NCBI RefSeq assembly: GCF_014873875.1
Contig: NZ_JADBEM010000001.1
Span: 2,542,001-2,606,000 of the forward strand
Direction: 5' to 3'
Length of the DNA: 64,000 nt
From: Actinopolymorpha pittospori
GTDB lineage: Bacteria > Actinomycetota > Actinomycetes > Propionibacteriales > Actinopolymorphaceae
Shown here in pieces: positions 43,426 through 53,420 of the stretch. A program made the position numbers and the translations under genes. Position 1 is the first letter of the stretch. Each line of letters starts with the position of its first letter. The notes beneath the pieces were generated by a model. The model was not told the origin of the DNA. It was given only the letters and a program-made list of their open reading frames with translations, and did not search any database.

Positions 43426-45264
43426 ATGTTCGCGTTGGCGCGGTTCTCGATAGCGGTGGCACCGTGGGTTGGTGGCGGGCTGCTGACGGTTGCGATCCTG
43501 AGCGCGGTGACGAGCCTTGTCGTGACCGTTCTGGTCGGTCAGGTAGTGGGCGCGGCGCCGGACTTCGTGGCCGGAGGTCCGGATGCGCCGTCCCTGATCG
43601 CGTTCTCGCTCATGGTGGGCGCGCTGGTCCTGATGTTCACGGTCGATGGCGTGCTGACCGTGGTGTCGAACATGGCGACGACGCGGCTGACGTACGACTC
43701 CGACCTGGTTATCAATCGCGCGATCTCCGCGACGATGACGGCATCGTCCAGAATCGGCCATCTGGAGTCACCGGCGGTGTCGGACGAGTCCCGCCGGGCC
43801 CGGGGTATCGGGAACCGCGCGATCTGGGTGGGCTTGGTTTCGCTGGCCGACCTTGTGCGATCGCGGCTGATGGCGATCGGTTCCGCCGTGCTCGTGGGGG
43901 TCTTGTTCTCATGGCCGATCGCCGTCCTGCTGCTGGCGACGTCGGGCCTGGTCGAGTGGTGGTCTGCGCGGATGTCGGCGGTGGAGGGCGTGTCGTGGCG
44001 CAGCGGCACCAAGAGCGGTCGGGAAGCTGACTATGCGTACGAGCTGGGCATGGAGACGGCGGCCAAGGAACTGCGCGTGTTCGGCTTCGGCCCATGGCTG
44101 ATGGACCGTTACGTGCGCGACTGGCGGGCTGGGATGGTGCCGCTGTGGCGGGTTCGTCGGGTGGCGGCGTTGCGGACCATGGCGGTCTACGCGGCTCATC
44201 TCGCCGCGTTGGCGATCGCCGTCTGGGTCCTGGTGCGGGATGTGAACACCGGAGCGCTGGGGTTGACCGCCGTCGCGACCAGCTTGGCGGCACTGTTGCG
44301 ACTCGCGATGTCGGCGAACGGGGTCGCCGCGGCGTCCGTGGAGCGCGCAATGTCGCCTTTGCAGGCCTTGCGCTCGTTGCCGGAGACAGCGCTGGCCGCA
44401 CGGGAGAGCGGCCACGGGAATGACACACCACAGGTGAGCGGGGCTAAATCGTTCTTCGTGGATCCGCCTCGCCCGCTGTCGGGTCCGCCAGAGGTGCGGT
44501 TTGAGGGCGTGTGGTTCCGCTACCCGGGCTCAGACGTCGATGTCCTCCGCGGCCTGGACCTTCGCATGGGCGCGGGCGAGGCGATCGGCCTTGTCGGATT
44601 GAACGGTGCGGGTAAGTCGACGCTGGTGCACCTGCTCGCGGGTGCCTACCGCCCGTCCGCAGGGCGGATCGTGGTGGACGGGGTGGACCTGGCCGACTTG
44701 GACGACCAGGAGTTGGCGGCGTGGCAGCGGCGGTTGGCGCCCGTCACCCAGGACTTTCTACGGCTACCGCTCACCGCGGCGGAGAACGTGACCCTCGCTG
44801 AACCCGTGAACCAGGAGCGCTTGGCCACGGTGGCGGCGACCGCGGGAGTCGATGCGGCGGTAGGGAACCTGCCGCGCGGTTGGGACACGATCCTCGACCG
44901 CTCGGTCAGCAATAGCGGGGAACTGTCCGGTGGCCAGTGGCAGCGGCTCGCGTTGACGCGTGCCCTGTACGCCGTCGAGGGCGGCGCGGGATTGCTGGTC
45001 CTCGACGAGCCCGCGGCTGCGTTGGATGTCCGGTCCGAGGCGGAACTCGTGGACCGCTACCTACGCCTCGCCACGGGCGTGACGTCGCTCCTGATCTCCC
45101 ACCGGTTCTCCGTGGTACGCAACGCGGACCGGATCTGCGTACTGGAGCACGGCGTGATCGCCGAGCAGGGGTCACACGACGAACTACTGAAGATGGACGG
45201 CCGCTACGCGCGGATGTTCGAACTGCAGGCGGCGCGATATGTGGACGGAGGCGCGGATGCGTGA
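43426..45264 (+). CDS. ABC exporter half-transporter (membrane plus ATPase), first of pair
   Basis: 612 aa from the ATG at 43426 (a TTG at 43405 would add seven residues). Six transmembrane helices in the first 310 residues, then a nucleotide-binding domain. Walker A is GLNGAGKST, the signature LSGGQWQRLALTRALY, Walker B GLLVLDEPAAALD, and the H-loop LLISHRFSVVRNADRI. This is the exporter layout of lipid, peptide or antibiotic pumps. The stop overlaps the next gene by eight bases, so the two are translated in coupled fashion and probably form a heterodimer. No substrate gene is adjacent. Confidence 0.9.
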   Translation: MFALARFSIAVAPWVGGGLLTVAILSAVTSLVVTVLVGQVVGAAPDFVAGGPDAPSLIAFSLMVGALVLMFTVDGVLTVVSNMATTRLTYDSDLVINRAISATMTASSRIGHLESPAVSDESRRARGIGNRAIWVGLVSLADLVRSRLMAIGSAVLVGVLFSWPIAVLLLATSGLVEWWSARMSAVEGVSWRSGTKSGREADYAYELGMETAAKELRVFGFGPWLMDRYVRDWRAGMVPLWRVRRVAALRTMAVYAAHLAALAIAVWVLVRDVNTGALGLTAVATSLAALLRLAMSANGVAAASVERAMSPLQALRSLPETALAARESGHGNDTPQVSGAKSFFVDPPRPLSGPPEVRFEGVWFRYPGSDVDVLRGLDLRMGAGEAIGLVGLNGAGKSTLVHLLAGAYRPSAGRIVVDGVDLADLDDQELAAWQRRLAPVTQDFLRLPLTAAENVTLAEPVNQERLATVAATAGVDAAVGNLPRGWDTILDRSVSNSGELSGGQWQRLALTRALYAVEGGAGLLVLDEPAAALDVRSEAELVDRYLRLATGVTSLLISHRFSVVRNADRICVLEHGVIAEQGSHDELLKMDGRYARMFELQAARYVDGGADA

Positions 45265-47089
45265 GCGGTGGGACTCACTGGTGGCCCTGGTACGCATCAC
45301 CGTCGCGGCGTCCCCCTGGTTGGCCGCGACCGAGTTGCTGCTCGTGGTGGTGATGGCAGTCGCGGGGCCGCTGCAGGCCTACGGCGTCGCCCGAATCGTG
45401 AACGCCGTGACCGGACAGGGCTCGGTCACGGCGGGTGCGATCATCCTGTTCGGAGCGCTGGCAGTCGCGTTCGGTGGCCTGGTGCTCTCCGATGCCGTAC
45501 GGCATCGACTCGAGGACGGGATCGAAATCGGGCTCCAGAGCGAACTACTGGACCTGGCCACCAAGCCGCCAGGGATCGGCCACCACGAGCAACCTGAGAT
45601 CGCCGACCGGCTCGGCGCTGCCCGGGAGGAGTTCCGCCGGCTGAAGGGCACCGCGGGCACCATCGGCAGCGGACTGGCCGTCCTGATCACTACCGCTACC
45701 GTCCTCGTCCTCCTCGCGGGCATCCACCCGCTGCTGTTGACGCTGCCTCTGCTGGGAGTCTTGCGGCTGTGGGCGTCTGCCTATGGTGCTCGCCAGTTTC
45801 GGCACGCGATCACCGTGACCATGGAGTACAACCGGCGCCAGGCCAAACTGTTGGATGTCGTCAGCCATCCGGGTCATGGTCTGGAAGTCCGCGCGTTCGG
45901 TTTGCGTGGAATGCTCACCGACAAGATCGCGGAACAGTTCCGTCTTCAGAACGGTCCGCGTTGGCGGGCCCGACGCCAGGGCCACCTCCTGGAGATCGCC
46001 GCCCGCGTACTCTTCGGCCTCGCCTACGGTGCCGCGATCGTCTTCGTCCTCTGGCTGGCACGAGCAGGACGTGCGACGCCGGGAGACGTGACGATGGTGA
46101 TGCTTCTCGCTCCGCAGACCGACCAGGCCGCACAACGCCTGTCCGACTCCGTACGCGTGCTCATCGCGATGCTCGACGTCGCCGGCCACATCCAGTGGCT
46201 ACGGCGACACCTCGGCCACCAGGTCGCGTGGGCAGGCGCCGAGGAACCCCCGACCACCCTGCGACACGGCATCGAACTGCGCAACGTCTCATTCGCCTAC
46301 CCAGCTGCGGAACGCCCCGTGCTTCGTGATCTCAGCGTCTATCTTCCGGCCGGCAGCACGGTGGCACTGGTGGGAGACAACGGCGCCGGCAAGACCACCA
46401 TGGTCAAACTCCTCGCTCGCCTCTACGACCCCACCGACGGCAGCATCCTCGTGGACGGCGCCGACCTACGCGCCATCAACCACCAGGCCTGGCGCAGCCG
46501 GATCTCCGCCGGGTTCCAGGACTTCGTACGCTACGAATACACCGCTCGAGAAGCCATCGGACTCGGAGAACCAAGCCGCCTCGGCGGGCCGACCCAACCC
46601 CGGGCGGGAGCCGAATCGGAAGTCCGTACAAGCGGCGACGCCTTCACTGACGACAGCTATGACGCGGCAATCGACGCCGGCGACGCCCGTGCCGTGATCG
46701 ACCGGCTCCCCGACGGCCTTGACACTCGCCTGGGCAAACGCTTCGGCGGCACCCAGCTCTCCGGTGGCCAGTGGCAACGACTCGCACTCGCACGCGCGTT
46801 CATGCGCGAACGGCCACTGCTCGTTCTGCTCGACGAACCCGCAGCCGCCCTCGACCCGGAGACCGAACACGCCCTCCTGGACCGCTTCAACGCCGCCTCC
46901 ACCGCCACCCGTGAGACCGGCGGCATCACCCTCCTGGTCTCACACCGCCTCTCCACCGTACGGATGGCAGACCTCATCCTCGTCTTCGAAAACGGCGAGC
47001 TCACCGAGTCCGGCAGCCACGAGGACCTCATGGCCACCGGAGGCTCCTACGCCGAACTCTTCGAACTCCAAGCCAGCGCCTACCGATGA
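45257..47089 (+). CDS. ABC exporter half-transporter, second of pair
   Basis: 610 aa from the ATG at 45257 after GGAGG; an in-frame ATG at 45239 lies inside the first gene. Six helices followed by an ATPase domain: Walker A GDNGAGKTT, signature LSGGQWQRLALARAF, Walker B PLLVLLDEPAAALDP, H-loop LLVSHRLSTVRMADLI. Between the Q-loop and the signature is a 45-residue acidic insert (SRLGGPTQPRAGAESEVRTS and on) not common in relatives. With the first gene it likely makes a heterodimeric exporter. Confidence 0.9.
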   Translation: MRERWDSLVALVRITVAASPWLAATELLLVVVMAVAGPLQAYGVARIVNAVTGQGSVTAGAIILFGALAVAFGGLVLSDAVRHRLEDGIEIGLQSELLDLATKPPGIGHHEQPEIADRLGAAREEFRRLKGTAGTIGSGLAVLITTATVLVLLAGIHPLLLTLPLLGVLRLWASAYGARQFRHAITVTMEYNRRQAKLLDVVSHPGHGLEVRAFGLRGMLTDKIAEQFRLQNGPRWRARRQGHLLEIAARVLFGLAYGAAIVFVLWLARAGRATPGDVTMVMLLAPQTDQAAQRLSDSVRVLIAMLDVAGHIQWLRRHLGHQVAWAGAEEPPTTLRHGIELRNVSFAYPAAERPVLRDLSVYLPAGSTVALVGDNGAGKTTMVKLLARLYDPTDGSILVDGADLRAINHQAWRSRISAGFQDFVRYEYTAREAIGLGEPSRLGGPTQPRAGAESEVRTSGDAFTDDSYDAAIDAGDARAVIDRLPDGLDTRLGKRFGGTQLSGGQWQRLALARAFMRERPLLVLLDEPAAALDPETEHALLDRFNAASTATRETGGITLLVSHRLSTVRMADLILVFENGELTESGSHEDLMATGGSYAELFELQASAYR

Positions 47090-47191
47090 GCAACGCACTC
47101 CCGTCGCGCACCCTGATCCCGCCCATGCAGACGTCGAAGCGTTCCTTCGAGCTGGACACGCGCTCGTGATCGACAGTGCGTCATCTCCTCG

Positions 47192-48196
47192 TCAGGAGGC
47201 TTCGGTCATAGGCGGTCCGGTCGACTCGCGGAATTCGATCCGCGTGAGCGGGGTCGTCGGCCCTGCGGGTTCGGGTCGACCCTCGACGGCCGCGATCAGT
47301 CGCCGCATGGCGTGCCGACCGGCAGTCTCTCGATCGACAATCACGGTCGACAAAGCAGGAGCCGCGTAGCGTGCAAGTAGACGGTCATCCCAGCCGGTGA
47401 CGCTGAGTCGGCCGGGCACGGCCCAGCCCCGACTGTGCGCTGCACCGAGGACCCCGACGCCGATGTCATCGCTGGCGGCGACCACCGCCGTGACGGGAGT
47501 GTCGTCCGGCAACGCGAGTATCCCCTGTCTTCCCGTCTCCGGGTGCCAGGGTCCGGACGGCTCGCCGTGGGTGCGAAGGCCATATCGCCGACACGCCTCG
47601 AGGTAGCCCGCCATCCGCAGACGTGCCGACGGCCAGCCCTGCGGTCCCCCGACGTGCAGCAGGTCCCGGTGTCCGAGTTCGGACAGCCTTCGCACGATCT
47701 CGATCATGGTTTCCTGATCCTCGGCCACGGCATCGACTGCACGGAGCCGATGGTCGTACTCATCGACCTGCACCACCATGCCGGCAGGAGCGAGGTCCGC
47801 CGGATCCATCGGCGACACCGAGAGCACCCCCTCGACCTGCCCGCTCGCCAACAGTTCCTCGACGCGCGCCCACAACGACTCCGGACCTTCATCCAGTCCG
47901 ATGACGATCTCCACCCGATAGCCCGAACTGCGGGCTTCCTCGCAGGCAGCAGCGACAGTTCGTTCCGGGCCAACCCAGCCCGGCAGAACAACGCCGAGCA
48001 TGCCGCTCCGCCGTGTCCGCATGGAACGAGCGACCAGGTTCGGCCGATATCCCAGGGTCTCCACGGCAGCCCTCACCCGCTCCGCCGTTTCCGGAAGCAG
48101 GCCGCTGTTCGGGCGGAAGTACCGCGACACGGTCTGGTGCGAGACCCCCGCCAGATCGGCCACCTGGCGCAGGGTCGGGCGGCGCTCAGTGTTCAT
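47192..48196 (-). CDS. LacI-family transcriptional regulator
   Basis: 334 aa. The HTH is TLRQVADLAGVSHQTVSRYF (residues 8-27), then the hinge ETAERVRAAVETLGYRPNLVARSM. The periplasmic-binding-like sensor domain runs to 320 (GMLGVVLPGW; VVQVDEYDHRLRAVDAVAED; VTAVVAASDDIGVGVLGAAH; LSVTGWDDRLLARYAAP). Such repressors respond to sugars. It is divergent from the GH43 gene, with two matching operators in the shared promoter region, so it probably controls that locus and itself. Confidence 0.92.
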   Translation of the reverse strand: MNTERRPTLRQVADLAGVSHQTVSRYFRPNSGLLPETAERVRAAVETLGYRPNLVARSMRTRRSGMLGVVLPGWVGPERTVAAACEEARSSGYRVEIVIGLDEGPESLWARVEELLASGQVEGVLSVSPMDPADLAPAGMVVQVDEYDHRLRAVDAVAEDQETMIEIVRRLSELGHRDLLHVGGPQGWPSARLRMAGYLEACRRYGLRTHGEPSGPWHPETGRQGILALPDDTPVTAVVAASDDIGVGVLGAAHSRGWAVPGRLSVTGWDDRLLARYAAPALSTVIVDRETAGRHAMRRLIAAVEGRPEPAGPTTPLTRIEFRESTGPPMTEAS

Positions 48197-48221
48197 GCCG
48201 CAAATGCTACTTGCGAATCGA

Positions 48222-48257
48222 GTGAACGATCACTTAAAGTCCCGCGTGATCGTTCAC
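48222..48257. promoter_or_regulatory. Paired LacI-type operators
   Basis: GTGAACGATCAC (48222-48233) and GTGATCGTTCAC (48246-48257) are reverse complements of each other, and each has GTGA-N4-TCAC symmetry. They sit 24 bases apart between the LacI regulator and the GH43 gene. Confidence 0.8.
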
Positions 48258-48312
48258 TCTCGAACGCTGCGACCGTCCGGTTCGCACTTAGTGACGCATC
48301 ACAGGAGAAGAC

Positions 48313-49335
48313 ATGCCGCGCCCCCGTACGCCTCAGCCCGTCGCTTCGATGAGTCGCCGCACAGTGCTGGCTGCCTCGGGGGGTGCTGCTGCGCTGACGG
48401 TCATCGGCAGAACCGCGTACGCCGCGCCGCGCCGCGGATATCAGAACCCCGTCGAGTCGACGAGCCATGCGGACCCTGCCGTTCTGCACGCCGACGGGGC
48501 CTTCTATCTGTACTCGACGAACGGCAGCATGGGGACGATGCCCGTGCTGACGTCACCCGATCTGGTCAGTTGGACCGAGGTTGGGAACGGCATGCCGGTG
48601 ATCGCTGACTGGTCGGTGTCAGGCCGGCACTGGGCCCCGGAAGTGATCAGGGTAGGGCGCGACCGCTACCTCTCCTACTACACGGCGCGGCGCGCTGACA
48701 TCGCGCAGCAGGCCGTGTCAGTGGCCGTGTCGGACTCGCCCCTCGGACCGTTCTCGGATGACCGCTCCACACCGCTGGTTGGTCAAAGCGACGAAGGCGG
48801 CAGTATCGATTCGTCGCCGTTCCGTGATCACGACGGCTCGCTGTGGTTGCTGTGGAAGAACGACGGCAACGCAGCGGGACTGCCGTCCTATATCTATCTG
48901 CAGCGACTCTCCGACGACGGCCTCGAACTGCAGGGCGAGCCGCAGCGGATCATCGGCATGGACCAGTCGTACGAGACCTACACCATCGAGGGTCCGTCGG
49001 TGATCATGCATCGCGGCACCTACTACTGCTTCTACTCGACCGGTCAGTACTGGAACGACAGCTACGGAGTCTGCTGGGCGACGGCGCCGCGTATCACCGG
49101 ACCATGGACCAAGCCAGGCGACGGGCCGATCATGATCAGTAACGATGTGGCCACCGGCCCCGGACACGGGATGCCGATCAAGGTCGGACCGCACTGGTGG
49201 TACGTCTATCACGCGTGGGAGCCGGACGGTGAGCCCGAGGGCCGGCTGATCTGGCTGTCCCGGTTGACGTTCGGCGGCGACGGACCAGTCATCGACGGGC
49301 CGCACGTGGACAACCCGTTCAGGCCCATCGTCTGA
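48313..49335 (+). CDS. Tat-exported glycoside hydrolase family 43-type enzyme
   Basis: 340 aa, ATG after AGGAGA. A Tat signal (SRRTVLAASGGAAALTVIG) with the twin Arg ends near AYAAP (residues 34-38). The five-bladed propeller shows the three GH43 acids: Asp in TSHADPAVL, Asp in GGSIDSSPFRD, Glu in TYTIEGPSVI. WAPEVIRV and PLGPFSDD are typical blade sequences. GH43 enzymes remove arabinose, xylose or galactose side chains. It is exported folded, and acts outside to supply sugars for the permease genes downstream. Confidence 0.92.
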   Translation: MPRPRTPQPVASMSRRTVLAASGGAAALTVIGRTAYAAPRRGYQNPVESTSHADPAVLHADGAFYLYSTNGSMGTMPVLTSPDLVSWTEVGNGMPVIADWSVSGRHWAPEVIRVGRDRYLSYYTARRADIAQQAVSVAVSDSPLGPFSDDRSTPLVGQSDEGGSIDSSPFRDHDGSLWLLWKNDGNAAGLPSYIYLQRLSDDGLELQGEPQRIIGMDQSYETYTIEGPSVIMHRGTYYCFYSTGQYWNDSYGVCWATAPRITGPWTKPGDGPIMISNDVATGPGHGMPIKVGPHWWYVYHAWEPDGEPEGRLIWLSRLTFGGDGPVIDGPHVDNPFRPIV

Positions 49336-49463
49336 GGCGCCCTCAACTCGGTGACTCACCCTCGACTGCGATTCGGGCGAGTTCCGACGCATGTCGTTGC
49401 CGGTGATCAGCGCTCCGTAACGGAGCGCGCGTCTCACATGTCCAGCTCAGCCAGGAGACACCG

Positions 49464-50465
49464 ATGGTGATTCAAGAGGTCTCGGAAGGTTCGTCGGGGA
49501 GCCAGGTCTCGCAGACGGCCTCCACACCCGGACCCGGTAAACGCCGGCAGCGGAAGGTCTCACTTGTCACGCGGTTGCGGCGTGACTACCCGGTCCTGCT
49601 GTTGGCGATCCCGGGAATGTTGATCATTCTCGCCTTCCAGTACTACCCGCTGTACGGCAACGTCATCGCCTTCCAGGACTTCCAGCCCTATCTAGGGGTC
49701 AGCAGGAGCCTCTGGAACGGCGTTGAGAACTTCGATGTCATCATCAACGGTGATCCGGAGTTTCTGAACGCGGTCAAGAACACCCTGATCCTCACCCTGA
49801 TCCAGACCGTGATCGTGTTCCCGGCGCCCATCGTCGTCGCGATCACCCTGCACACACTGCTGTCGAACAAGCTCCGTCAGCTGGTTCAGTCGATCCTCTA
49901 TCTCCCGCACTTCATGTCCTGGGTAATCGTGGTCGCCGTCTTCCAACAGGTGCTCGGTGGCACTGGAATGATCAACAACTGGCTCCGGAGCCACGGCTAC
50001 GACGCGCTGCACATCATCGGAAATGCCGAGGCGTTCCGCGCTCTGCTCACCTCCCAGGTGATGTGGAAGGACACCGGTTGGGCCACGATTCTCTTCCTCG
50101 CAGTGCTGTCACAGATCGATCGTTCGCTGTACGAGGCATCTGCCGTCGACGGTTCGACCCGCTGGCAGCAAATCCTGCACGTCACCCTGCCGGGCTTGAA
50201 ACCGATCATCATCCTGCTGCTCATCCTCCGACTCGGGGACTCCCTGTCGGTCGGTTTCGAGCAAATCATCCTGCAGCAACCCGCGGTCGGCAAGGAAGCC
50301 AGCGAAGTGCTCGACACCTACGTCTACAACAACGGAATCCTCGGCGGCGCCTGGGGAGTCTCCGCGGCCGTCGGGCTGGTCAAGGGCATCATCGGACTCG
50401 CCCTCGTGCTGACCGCGAACAAGCTCGCCCATCGACTCGGCGAGGAAGGGATCTACCGAGGGTGA
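49464..50465 (+). CDS. ABC sugar permease, CUT1 (LplB-like)
   Basis: 333 aa. A charged start (PGKRRQRKVSLVTRLRRDYP) leads to six helices; the EAA loop is EASAVDGSTRWQQILHVTLPGLK (residues 223-245), which docks on the ATPase. The LplB-type opening FQYYPLYGNVIAFQDF is typical of Firmicute and actinobacterial oligosaccharide importers. The stop overlaps the next gene's GTG by four bases. Confidence 0.92.
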   Translation: MVIQEVSEGSSGSQVSQTASTPGPGKRRQRKVSLVTRLRRDYPVLLLAIPGMLIILAFQYYPLYGNVIAFQDFQPYLGVSRSLWNGVENFDVIINGDPEFLNAVKNTLILTLIQTVIVFPAPIVVAITLHTLLSNKLRQLVQSILYLPHFMSWVIVVAVFQQVLGGTGMINNWLRSHGYDALHIIGNAEAFRALLTSQVMWKDTGWATILFLAVLSQIDRSLYEASAVDGSTRWQQILHVTLPGLKPIIILLLILRLGDSLSVGFEQIILQQPAVGKEASEVLDTYVYNNGILGGAWGVSAAVGLVKGIIGLALVLTANKLAHRLGEEGIYRG

Positions 50466-51367
50466 CCAAGCGTCGATATGCAGTGATTGACGGCATGCCA
50501 ATGCCGAGCTGGACAGAAAGGATCACCAAGGGGATATTCCTGACCGTCATCTGCGCCCTCGTCGTACTCCCGTTCGTCGGCGTAATCTCGACCAGTCTGG
50601 CCACGCCCGACGAAGTGAACCGGGCCGGCGGATTCGTGATGTTCCCGACGCACGGCATCGACCTGTCGGCCTACCGATCCATCTTCGCCGGCGGAACGGT
50701 TACGCAGGCCCTGCTGGTGAGCGGATTCATCACCGTCGTCGGCACCGGTATCGCGCTGACCCTGACCTGCACACTCGGCTGGGCCCTCAGCAGACGCGCA
50801 ACCCTCGGCAACAAGCCCTTGCTGATGCTGGTCCTGATCAGCCTCCTGTTCAACCCTGGTCTCATTCCGACCTATCTGGTGGTCCAGCAGTTCGGTCTGC
50901 TGGACAGCCTGTGGTCGGTGATCATCCCGACAAGTGTCAGCGCGTTCAACGTGATCGTCGTGCGTGCGTACTTCACCGGGTTGCCGGCTGAGATCATGGA
51001 CGCCGCGCGAATCGACGGCGCATCGGAGTGGAAGATGTTCCGGCACATCGGACTTCCACTGTCGAAAGCGGTCATCGCTGTCATCGGACTCTTCTACGGC
51101 GTCGGCTACTGGAACAGCTTCCTCAACGCCATGCTCTACATCAACGACGCCAGCAAATGGCCGCTGCAACTCGTGCTACGCACCTACGTCGTCAACGGCG
51201 TCGAGCTCGGTGGCCAGGACCTCGGCGTGGGAGCCGAGGCCGTCCCGCCGCAGACGACGATCCAGATGGCGATCCTGATGATCTCCGTACTCCCGATTCT
51301 GTGTGTCTATCCATTCATCCAGCGCCACTTCGCCAAAGGCGTACTCACTGGCGCCGTCAAGGGTTGA
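50462..51367 (+). CDS. ABC sugar permease, CUT1 (YtcP-like)
   Basis: 301 aa from the GTG at 50462, in the GTGA overlap with the preceding gene. Six helices; EAA loop IMDAARIDGASEWKMFRHIGLPLSK (residues 179-203). It partners the LplB-like permease. No ATPase gene is nearby, as is usual where a shared MsiK-type ATPase serves many importers. Confidence 0.92.
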   Translation: MTKRRYAVIDGMPMPSWTERITKGIFLTVICALVVLPFVGVISTSLATPDEVNRAGGFVMFPTHGIDLSAYRSIFAGGTVTQALLVSGFITVVGTGIALTLTCTLGWALSRRATLGNKPLLMLVLISLLFNPGLIPTYLVVQQFGLLDSLWSVIIPTSVSAFNVIVVRAYFTGLPAEIMDAARIDGASEWKMFRHIGLPLSKAVIAVIGLFYGVGYWNSFLNAMLYINDASKWPLQLVLRTYVVNGVELGGQDLGVGAEAVPPQTTIQMAILMISVLPILCVYPFIQRHFAKGVLTGAVKG

Positions 51368-51406
51368 TCGAAGAGTTCAATGCCACCTGCGAGAGGTTTC
51401 ACGACA

Positions 51407-53035
51407 ATGACGATGTTCGAATCCCGGCCTCTGTCCCGACGAGCTGTGCTTGCAGCTGTCGGGGCCGTCGGATTGTCCGGAGCCTTGGCCGGATGCTCCA
51501 ACGCAGGCCGCGGCGGAGCCACCGGAGCCAACGACGCGGCCTCGAAGTCGAAGGTGCGGCCGGCCTACATCCGGTACCAGGGTGTCGAGCCTGACATGTC
51601 CGGCGCGGAGTACAACATCCCGGACGCGTTCAACCGGTACCCTGCCCAACCGGTGCAGGCGATCGCCGATGCGCCCGGGGACGGCAGGCCGATCCAGGTC
51701 ATGACCTTCACCAACACGCCGATCCCGCCGAAGCTGTCGGGGAACCAGTTCTGGCAGGAGTTCAACAAGCAGGTTGGCTCACCGGTGCAGGTCAACCTCA
51801 CCCCCTCGGTCGACTACGACCAGAAGTTTGCCACGGCGGTGGCCGGCGACAAGCTCGGCGAGCTCTTCATGATCGGTGGCGTCCCGCAGAAGCCGCAGAT
51901 GCTGGAGGCCAAGGCGGTTGACCTCACCTCTCACCTGTCCGGCGACAGGATCAAGAAGTATCCGTTCCTGGCCAATCTGCCCGAGACCAGCTGGAACTCC
52001 GCGATCTTCGACGGCAAGATCTACGGAGTCCCCATCCCCCGGGGAGCAATTCAGTCTCAGGCGCTGTATGCGCGCAAGGACATGCTGGAGGGGGCCGGAC
52101 TCCCGGTCGAGGTGAAGAGCGCAGACGAGTTCATCGAACTCTGCAAGGCCCTCACCGACAAGCGCAAGAACCGGTTCGCGCTAGCCGCCGTGCCAACGCA
52201 GTACGTCCGCAACATGTTCGCCATACCCAACGGCTGGAGCGAGGAAGGCGGCAAGCTGGTCAGCAACCTGGAGGACCCGGCACAGGAGGACGCCCTGCAG
52301 ATCCTCCAGAAGCTGTGGAAGGCAGGCTACATCCACCCCGACGCGTTCACCGGACAGAACCAGGATCTGAAGACGCGATTCGGCAACGGGACAAGCCCCC
52401 TGGTGTTCGACACCTTCAGCGGCTGGCCGACCTACCTGCAGACGATGGACAAGGAAGCGGAGATCGCGATCATCGCCCCGCCGGCACACGACGGCTCCGG
52501 GGTCGGCAGGACCTGGCTGGGTCCACCGACAATCTCCGTCACCGCCATCAGCAAGAAGGCTGAGGACCGGGTCGAGACACTGCTGGCCTACCTGAACTTC
52601 CTCGCGACACCGTTCGGGACCAAGGAGTACCTGTTCCGTAAGTACGGCATCGACGGCGTCGACTACAAGACCACCGACGGCAGCCCGGTGCTCACCGACA
52701 AGGGCTTCAGCGAGGTCCAGCTCGGCCTGCAGTACCAGGCCGACGGCCCGTGGACGATCTTCCTTCCCGAACGGCAGGGCAGCGCCGAAGCGTGTTTCAA
52801 CGCGATGAAGGAGCTATGCCCCCAGTCGATTCAGAATCCAGTTGCGGGCATGTACTCCGAGACCGACAACCGCAAAGGTGGGCAGATCGGCGGGGACATC
52901 AATGACGTCACCAACGACATCATCCAGGGCCGCAAACCGGTGTCCGCCTGGGCTCCGGCAGTAAAGAAGTGGAAGCGCGACGGCGGAGACAAGATCGCCG
53001 AGGAGCTGTACGGCGCACTCAAGGTCTCGCGCTGA
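51407..53035 (+). CDS. ABC sugar-binding lipoprotein
   Basis: 542 aa from the ATG at 51407 (MTMFESRPLSRRAVLAAVG), with GAGAGG about nine bases upstream. A Tat-like twin Arg and lipobox LSGALAGC are present, so it is membrane-tethered outside the cell. The large solute-binding fold has standard pieces (VTVD-like starts, DFAGKIYGVPIPRG-type loop read here as FDGKIYGVPIPRG, EEGGKLVSNLED). The family is large oligosaccharide-binding proteins (LipO-like). It is the last gene of the locus. Confidence 0.9.
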   Translation: MTMFESRPLSRRAVLAAVGAVGLSGALAGCSNAGRGGATGANDAASKSKVRPAYIRYQGVEPDMSGAEYNIPDAFNRYPAQPVQAIADAPGDGRPIQVMTFTNTPIPPKLSGNQFWQEFNKQVGSPVQVNLTPSVDYDQKFATAVAGDKLGELFMIGGVPQKPQMLEAKAVDLTSHLSGDRIKKYPFLANLPETSWNSAIFDGKIYGVPIPRGAIQSQALYARKDMLEGAGLPVEVKSADEFIELCKALTDKRKNRFALAAVPTQYVRNMFAIPNGWSEEGGKLVSNLEDPAQEDALQILQKLWKAGYIHPDAFTGQNQDLKTRFGNGTSPLVFDTFSGWPTYLQTMDKEAEIAIIAPPAHDGSGVGRTWLGPPTISVTAISKKAEDRVETLLAYLNFLATPFGTKEYLFRKYGIDGVDYKTTDGSPVLTDKGFSEVQLGLQYQADGPWTIFLPERQGSAEACFNAMKELCPQSIQNPVAGMYSETDNRKGGQIGGDINDVTNDIIQGRKPVSAWAPAVKKWKRDGGDKIAEELYGALKVSR

Positions 53036-53420
53036 TCACACGAGTGGCTGACGCCCTCGCCGACGTCATGGGGCCAGCAGTGCGTGACGCGGTGCGGGAG
53101 GGGTTGGCGGATGCGGTGGTAGACGTGAACGTCGCCGGCGAAGCGGTGCCCGTCGACGGGCCGAACTAGGGCGCACACCACAGCCGACAAACGCCGGTCT
53201 GGCCGCGCCTGCGGCGCTTGTCGGCTACGCCTTCCGTCGTCGAAGCCTCGGTTGGCCCTTGGGCGGGTGAATTCGCCAGGGACTCGACAGCGCGCCCATC
53301 ATCCAGGTCATGGCCCGACCCGGGCGAGGTCGTCGCCTAGCGGATGGAGTCGATGGATTACGGTCACGGCCCCGTCGGCCCCCTTGTCGTCGGTGCCATC
53401 GATAGCCATGGGAGACCAAG
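53036..53420. other. Intergenic, nothing firm
   Basis: About 385 bases. A short frame ending at 53169 (VMGPAVRDAVREGLADAVVD) has coding-like composition but no ribosome-binding site. No gene accepted. Confidence 0.4.

Noticed and set aside
53068..53169. Short plus frame after the binding-protein gene
   Set aside because: 33 codons, no ribosome-binding site, no homology; kept only as a note.
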